Assembly (NCBI RefSeq): GCF_000003605.2 | Contig: NW_003112474.1 | Coordinates: 4,984-50,494 of the forward strand | Reading direction: 5' to 3' | DNA length: 45,511 nt | DNA from: Saccoglossus kowalevskii | Lineage: Eukaryota > Hemichordata > Enteropneusta > Harrimaniidae | Shown here: piece after piece, positions 38,001 to 44,000 of the stretch | Position numbering within the stretch: position 1 is the first letter of the stretch | Layout: every line of letters begins with the position of its first letter | Notes under the pieces: generated by a model | Databases searched by the model: none | What the model saw: only the letters and a program-made list of their open reading frames with translations | What the model was told of the DNA's origin: nothing | Program-made: the position numbers and the translations under genes

Positions 38001-41000
38001 CATACAGCAGTCTTACAGAGAAGCTTGCATCTAATGAGAAATGCTGTGGTCTGGAAAAGATCTCAGTAACTCAACAGTGCTGTAACAATGCTGGATACAA
38101 TCCATCAGAAGAAGTCTGTGCTGATAAGGGCACACTTGGTGCCCAGGAATGCGGTACAGGCGTGGTCTGTCCAATCATGTATGCAACGAGCTCGTACTGT
38201 GACATGTGTGACTTTGATCGTAATAATTACATCTGTGGCTCAGTCTCGGGGTATTATGAACAAGTCCTTCCAATTGATCCAGGCATTGGTGGGAATGATT
38301 TATGTGCGACCACAGCACAGTTGGTTTATTCTGCTGACATTAATACATTCACTTATATAGGTAAGAAAGTCAGAAAATAATAATTTATTGTGCATTTGTT
38401 GCTGGCCATTGTGGTCATTAGAACATAAATGTAGTACTGTAAAATCTGTATTAGAAACCGCGGCTTCTATTAAAATGGTACAATCCAATAGAGGGGGTGC
38501 GGCTTCTATTAGAGCATCTACACATATGAGAAATGATGATTTTTTGGTTCCCAATTGTTTAAAAAGAATGGGTGCGACTTCTATTAGGGATGCGGCTTCT
38601 AATACAGACTTTACGGTCGTAATACATTGACATACACATGTCAGCATTCTTGTATTTAAGGTTAATGGGTTTTATTGAAGACAGTATTAACAAATTCTAA
38701 TGCATTTCTCTGCCAACCCAGATGATGGATTATCTGCATTTACCACCTATGAGTATGCCATCATGGCTACCAACACTATAGGAAGTGTAACAAGTGAATA
38801 CAGTAGAGCCACAACCGAGGAGTCCACGCCAGATGGTGTACTGCCACCCCAATGGAGTGTTAGACCGGGACAGTTAGACACTATATACCTGTCATGGGTA
38901 GCACCTTCATCACCTAATGGTAAGTGAGCATATACTTGCCCTTTTGAACTAAAAGTATGTGCTTTTAGTTTTATATTTTTAGTTTTATGTATTATTGGAT
39001 TCAAGCGTAGAATAATTCTTTGCTCAAAATGTTTTTATTCACCTACTGTGTTTGAGTGTAAGTGTTTTTTACTGTATTCTAGTTATGTATTGTCTACAAA
39101 TTAGTCGAAATTAGTCTATTGTTGTAAACAATCAACAACATAAAAAACATTGGTGGATGGAAGATAGTCCACCACAGAGAAACATAATGCCCATGAAATC
39201 AACCATCCACAAAGCACCATCTGCAATATTGATTATAAACCACAGTTGTACTTTAAATATGACGCTATTCAAACATTGTCTATAATGATGTTCAGCCATA
39301 TCTACAGCCATTACTGACTTTACCTTCTCTAAGTAGCATGTAGTTTTAACATGGGTAAATTACTGTCCATTACAAACTCAGGGAAGTGTCTAGAAGCGTT
39401 GATTTGTTGTTATCGAAAGTACCAATATTAAAACAAACACTCCTAGAAATGCTCTATGGATTATTCCAATGTTAGAAGAAAAATAGGGATATATTGGTTT
39501 TCGTCATCGTTTTATTTCGGTGTTCACTGTTTAATGTTTTGATGTACATATGTACTTGTACATTTACTTATTTCAGTTCTATAACAAACTGTGTGTAACA
39601 TACTTATAAATTTATATCTCATAACCCTGATATATATTTTTAGGTCAAATTACAAGTTATATGTTGATACGAGATAATATTGAAGTGTATCGTGGTATGG
39701 ATATGAGTTACACAGATACCAGTGCTATTCAGCCGTATGAAGACTACCAGTATGTGCTACGTGTGTGCACATATCAAGGGTGTACAGACAGTCAGCCAGT
39801 AAGTAATCGTAGTGAGAATCGTATCATAAATTGTGAAATGCTATTAATTTTAATATTCACACTGATGATTGAAATTCTCTGAAACTCTCTGTTTTGTTTT
39901 GTTTTGAAGGTCACCGCTGCTACACTTGAAGCCCCGCCAGCTGATGTTTTTGCCCCGGGGCTAAATGCTATCAGTTCAACTAGCATTGTTATAACTTGGC
40001 AGATACCGGGTCAACCTAATGGTGTCATTACACAATATCAAATATATCGTGAGGGATATACAGCACCGATTTATTTATCAGATACTAGTAGTTTTAGTTA
40101 TACGTACACAGGTATGTGTTCTCTGTTCCTAATTTACTTTTACCTCAACTATTTTCTTGTTATCAATATTTTAACCTTTTGTGTTTTTTTGAAGATAAGT
40201 GTCAATACATGAAATATTTATAAGAGATATACAAATGTTACTGTGTTTAGCAAAAATATTGCTTCCATGCTTAGTTGTTAAGACTGCTGCTGAAACATTC
40301 TCCTTAAAGGGAAAAACAGGCAAAAATCTAAGTATACCACTGTCACTCTCTCTGTTTGATAAACTAATTAGACCAATTCTCATATATGGTAGTGATGTAT
40401 GGGGAGATGAAATTTCACCAAAATCACCAATTGAAGATGTACATATAAATTATCTTCGTTTTCTTTTGGGTACATCCAAAAACATTACAACAATGGGTTT
40501 ATACGGCGAACTTGGACGTTACCCATTAGAGACTTTTATCGAAAAAAACAAATGATAAAATATTTTAATCGTATAAAGAACTCGTCAAATCCATTACTAA
40601 AACTAGCTTTCCAAGAAAATAAAGAAATTAATAGTAAATGGTACACCAATATAGATTCCCTTTTAAATAACATCAACCAGTCTTACCTGATCGACAGCGA
40701 TGAAACTCTAACAGCAAGGCAATTAGGACAAATCAACAAAAATATACAAACATCATTCATATCAACTTGGAAAAGTTAATTACATAATGACAATCGATCA
40801 AAACAAAATAAAAAAAAAAAATTAAGAACATACAGAGAATTAAAAAAAAAACAATTTTGCTTTCGAAACATACCTTGTTACCCTGAAAAACATTGAGATG
40901 TGCAAAAATTTAACTAAATTCCGCCTCAGTGACCATAACTTGAAAATTGAGACTGGCAGACACAAAGGAATACCCCTTGCTAATAGATTATGCAGCCTTT

Positions 41001-44000
41001 GTGATCAAAATGAAGTAGAAGATGAGTATCACCTCATGATGTCATGTAAAAGATATACCCCCGAAAGAAATGTCCTATTTGAAATGGTAAAAACCAAAAT
41101 CCAAAACTTTAAAAATTTGCCACCAAAGACACAATTCATAACCTTGCTAAACAACAGTGGCCTAACACTCCCCGTAGCAAGGTACCTAAAGAAGTGTTTT
41201 GAAATAAGACAGCAACCCCGGTGACAACCTTCTTTCACTATTTGAGTTTTGCATTTTGTTTTCTATCTATCGTAGTATCATAATTTTATACTTGCTATTA
41301 TCTGTAATGTATTAGCTTAGATTGTTTTTGTTTTTCTATTTACTGTTTTGTAACCTTTTATTCCTTCTTAAACTTTTGTAACCATTGCCAATATATAATA
41401 TTGTGTATTTATTTCATCCTCTACATTTGTCTCGTAGGTCTTGACGCATATACTGAATACAGTTTCAGCGTTACTGCTTGTACTGTGATTGGTTGTACAT
41501 CAAGTGATACAGCGTCGGTGACCACGCTACAAGCGCCACCTCAAGGTATGATCTGACAATGATAAAACAATATAACCCTATTTAACAACACTTTTAATAA
41601 TGAAATGAATAAAGGGTACAGAGCTTGTGCAACCTGTTTGAACCCAAGATTATTGGGATTTATCTTTACAACATGTTGGGCAGAGATGGCCAGGGGTCAG
41701 CCAATATAAAACATTGACTAATCACAAATGCTATAATATATAAATTACTGGCATATAGTTGAGTTAATCTCACATTTGTATTAGTGTTCCAATAATGTGT
41801 AATCTTTCACTATATCTGTTGTACTAAATCTGTACTAACTTTAACCAATATTTTCAACTATACTGATTTTTGTTCCTTGTTGATTGTTTATTAGGCGTTG
41901 AACCACCAACACATGTTGTTGTTAGTGCCACAACACTGGAGATCTACTGGTATGAGCCGACAAAACCAAACGGTGAGATCATCAACTATCGTTTGTTTCG
42001 TGATGGCGTTGATATCTACAATGGTCTAAACCTGATGTATTCTGATGTTGGTCTCTCACCGAATACCAGATACTTGTATGCTATTGAAGCATCTACGATT
42101 GCTGGTACTACAAAGAGTGTGGATTATATTGTGACTACTCCCAGCAGTACACCTATGGGAATACCGATACCTAGAGTTACTGTAGACAGCTCTACACAGA
42201 TTACTGCTCAATGGGATCCACCTGTTTACCCGTATGGTCAGATTATTCAATATGGAGTGATGATATGGAGTGGTAGACCTGATCAGTTCATAAAGTACGC
42301 CGGTTTAAACCTACAGGTTACTGTTGATGGTCTTTTGCCATATACTCAATATGATGTGCGTGTCCAGGTTTGCTTAGTAAGTGGTTGTGGAGTGGGAGCC
42401 ACAGTTATTGTCCAGACACTGGAATCGCCACCATTGCAGCAACTACCTCCAACAGTAAAAGCTCTAGGTTCCGCTCTGATGGAGCTGACGTGGGACCCAC
42501 CAGTTCACCCAAATGGTGATATTACTAAATATTATATATTAAGACGACTTTACGGTACAGGACAGGAACTTTTAATCAATATTGTGGATGGTGATGTATT
42601 GTCTTTCCTTGATGCGAGTCCAAACCTGGAAGCATTTACCATGTATGAATACAAGATTAGAGCAGAGAATTCACAAGGATCTGTTGACAGTGGTTGGGCC
42701 CAAGGGAAAACGCTAGAATCACCACCATCTGGAATGGGACCACCTAACCTACAGGCACTGAGTTCATTTTCAATTCTTGCAACTTGGAGTGAACCGCTAT
42801 TCCCTAATGGTGTCATTGTTGCATATAGCATTGAATATCAGAGGATTATATATGATCCAACTTTGGAGTCTCCTATTATCAGAGTGGCTACTGTTGATGG
42901 TGAGACCTTAGAAGCGCCATTTTATGGTCTGGTCCCATTCACCAAATACAAAGTACGTATTGTAGCAATGAACTCGGCTGGTGAGGGTAGTGGAACATGG
43001 GCGGAGGTAACAACACTGGAAGGAGTGCCATCTGGCATTCAATCATTCATTGTGGAACAGATGACAGACGGTAGATCTGTATTATTGAAATGGAATGAAC
43101 CGACATCTCCTAATGGTGATATCACTGAGTACAAGATATATGAAGTGGATACAGCTGGGCAGATGGTTTCTATTTACGTCGGACTGAATCAAGAGTATCT
43201 TTTCAGACGCTTAGAACCTTTCACAGATTACACACTGGTTTTAGAAGCATGTACTAATATGGGATGTTCCAGAGGGGAGCAACAGGTTATTACAACAGCT
43301 GAAGTTCCTCCTGCCAATCAACCTGCACCAACTCTTGGGTTCACAAATGCGACAGCAGTGGAGCTGCAGTGGAAACCACCAATTGATCCAAATGGTGCCA
43401 TTATAAGGTATGATATTGTAAGGCGATCGGTAGCGATACAGTTAAGAAAGAAAAGAGCTATAGATGATCCTGTATACACAGATAGTCGGGTTGTGTATTC
43501 TGAATTTGACACAGAGTCGGAAGATTATAGCTATCTGGATTCAAATTTACAACCATACACACACTATGAGTACAAGATACGAGCAGTCAATTCAAAAGGA
43601 TTTACCGACAGTGATTGGGTTGTTATGGAAACAGGCCAAGCACCTCCAAGCGGTGTTGATCCACCACGGGTTGAGTACGTTACCAATTATCCAACAAAAC
43701 TGAAAGTGAGCTGGTCAGCGCCTGCACAGAGTAACGGAATTCTCCAACCATACTTAATACAAAGAAACACCAGTACACCATTTAGCTTTCCTACTGACGC
43801 TCCTAAGGAGTTCATTGACACTAATCTTCAAGCTTACACGGTATATATGTACACTGTTACAGCATGCAATTCTGGTGGTTGTACCACTAGCAATCCAACC
43901 ATAGTGACAACATTGGAGTCTTCACCTGGTGTTGTTTCTCCACCGGAGCTTACACCGTACAGTTCTACGGCCATTCAGGTGAAGTGGACCAAACCACCAA

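Noticed and set aside
40199-40290. The first third of the frame before the LINE motifs
   Set aside because: Its content does not clearly match the retrotransposon, so I start the element call at about 40290. The true 5' break may lie a little upstream.
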